Of a stretch of DNA of 28,881 nt, positions 28,856 through 28,881 are shown one piece after another. Each line of letters opens with the position of its first letter. Within the stretch, counting starts at the first letter, position 1. The notes beneath the pieces were generated by a model. It made no database searches, was not told the DNA's origin, and saw nothing but the letters and a program-made list of their open reading frames with translations. Source of the stretch: Anaerolinea sp. (lineage in GTDB: Bacteria; Chloroflexota; Anaerolineae; Anaerolineales; Anaerolineaceae); assembly GCA_029975965.1 (NCBI GenBank), contig JARKOV010000077.1, positions 1 through 28,881 on the forward strand. Reading direction: 5' to 3'. The position numbers and the translations under genes were made by a program.

Positions 28856-28881
28856 CTCAAGAGCGCATGATCGCGATCGAG

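Overview
The window is a gene-dense, GC-rich stretch of a bacterial chromosome. Its content suggests a member of the Chloroflexota, probably an Anaerolineae-like lineage. This is inferred from the combination of a stand-alone B12-binding mutase subunit with MeaB, two tandem aspartyl-tRNA synthetases of different type, an exported protein with repeated FGDPIS/QYF motifs, and a receiver-CpaE fusion. No rRNA gene or other direct taxonomic marker is present. There is no prophage, transposase or CRISPR array.

Layout. (1) 1-2437, minus: a Gfo/Idh/MocA-type oxidoreductase, cut at its 3' end by the window edge, behind an Atg22/UMF1-type MFS transporter. (2) 2506-3263: a palindrome, a tRNA-Arg(CCU) gene, three exact 70-bp tandem units plus a decayed fourth built from the tRNA 3' half, and a promoter followed directly by a strong hairpin. 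(3) 3264-5525: a GNAT acetyltransferase facing a two-gene operon (small unknown protein, then a cysteine-desulfurase-like PLP enzyme) whose promoter overlaps a perfect 19-nt palindrome. (4) 5736-8721, minus: a Fur-family regulator leading the cobalt/nickel ECF transporter genes cbiM, cbiQ and cbiO, with a TTGCAA-type operator at the transcription start. (5) 8882-10265, plus: the B12-binding mutase subunit and the MeaB GTPase. (6) 10282-13495, plus: bacterial-type AspRS followed 5 nt later by archaeal-type AspRS. (7) 13626-16071, plus: GNAT, PRPP synthetase and formamidopyrimidine-DNA glycosylase. (8) 16169-20720, plus: a membrane-anchored unknown, an apparently leaderless exported protein, and the DNA translocase FtsK, closed by a bidirectional terminator. 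(9) 20779-26738, minus: a complete branched-chain amino-acid-type ABC operon livJ-livH-livM-livG-livF plus a small membrane protein, driven by a strong promoter and a structured leader of about 287 nt. (10) 26770-28733, minus: a receiver-CpaE-like protein overlapping a sirtuin gene by 4 nt.

How the genes fit together. The metal block (Fur-family regulator plus Cbi transporter) lies next to the B12-binding mutase/MeaB block, so cobalt uptake for cobalamin is one reading. The operator type instead resembles nickel-responsive Nur sites, so the metal is unresolved. The liv operon supplies amino acids whose catabolism could feed the methylmalonyl-CoA route, but the large mutase subunit is not in the window.

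The features most worth a second look are the tRNA-derived tandem array, the structured livJ leader with an orphan Shine-Dalgarno, the AspRS pair, the Walker A Lys-to-Arg change in LivG, and a set of very long near-perfect hairpins in promoters and leaders rather than at gene ends.
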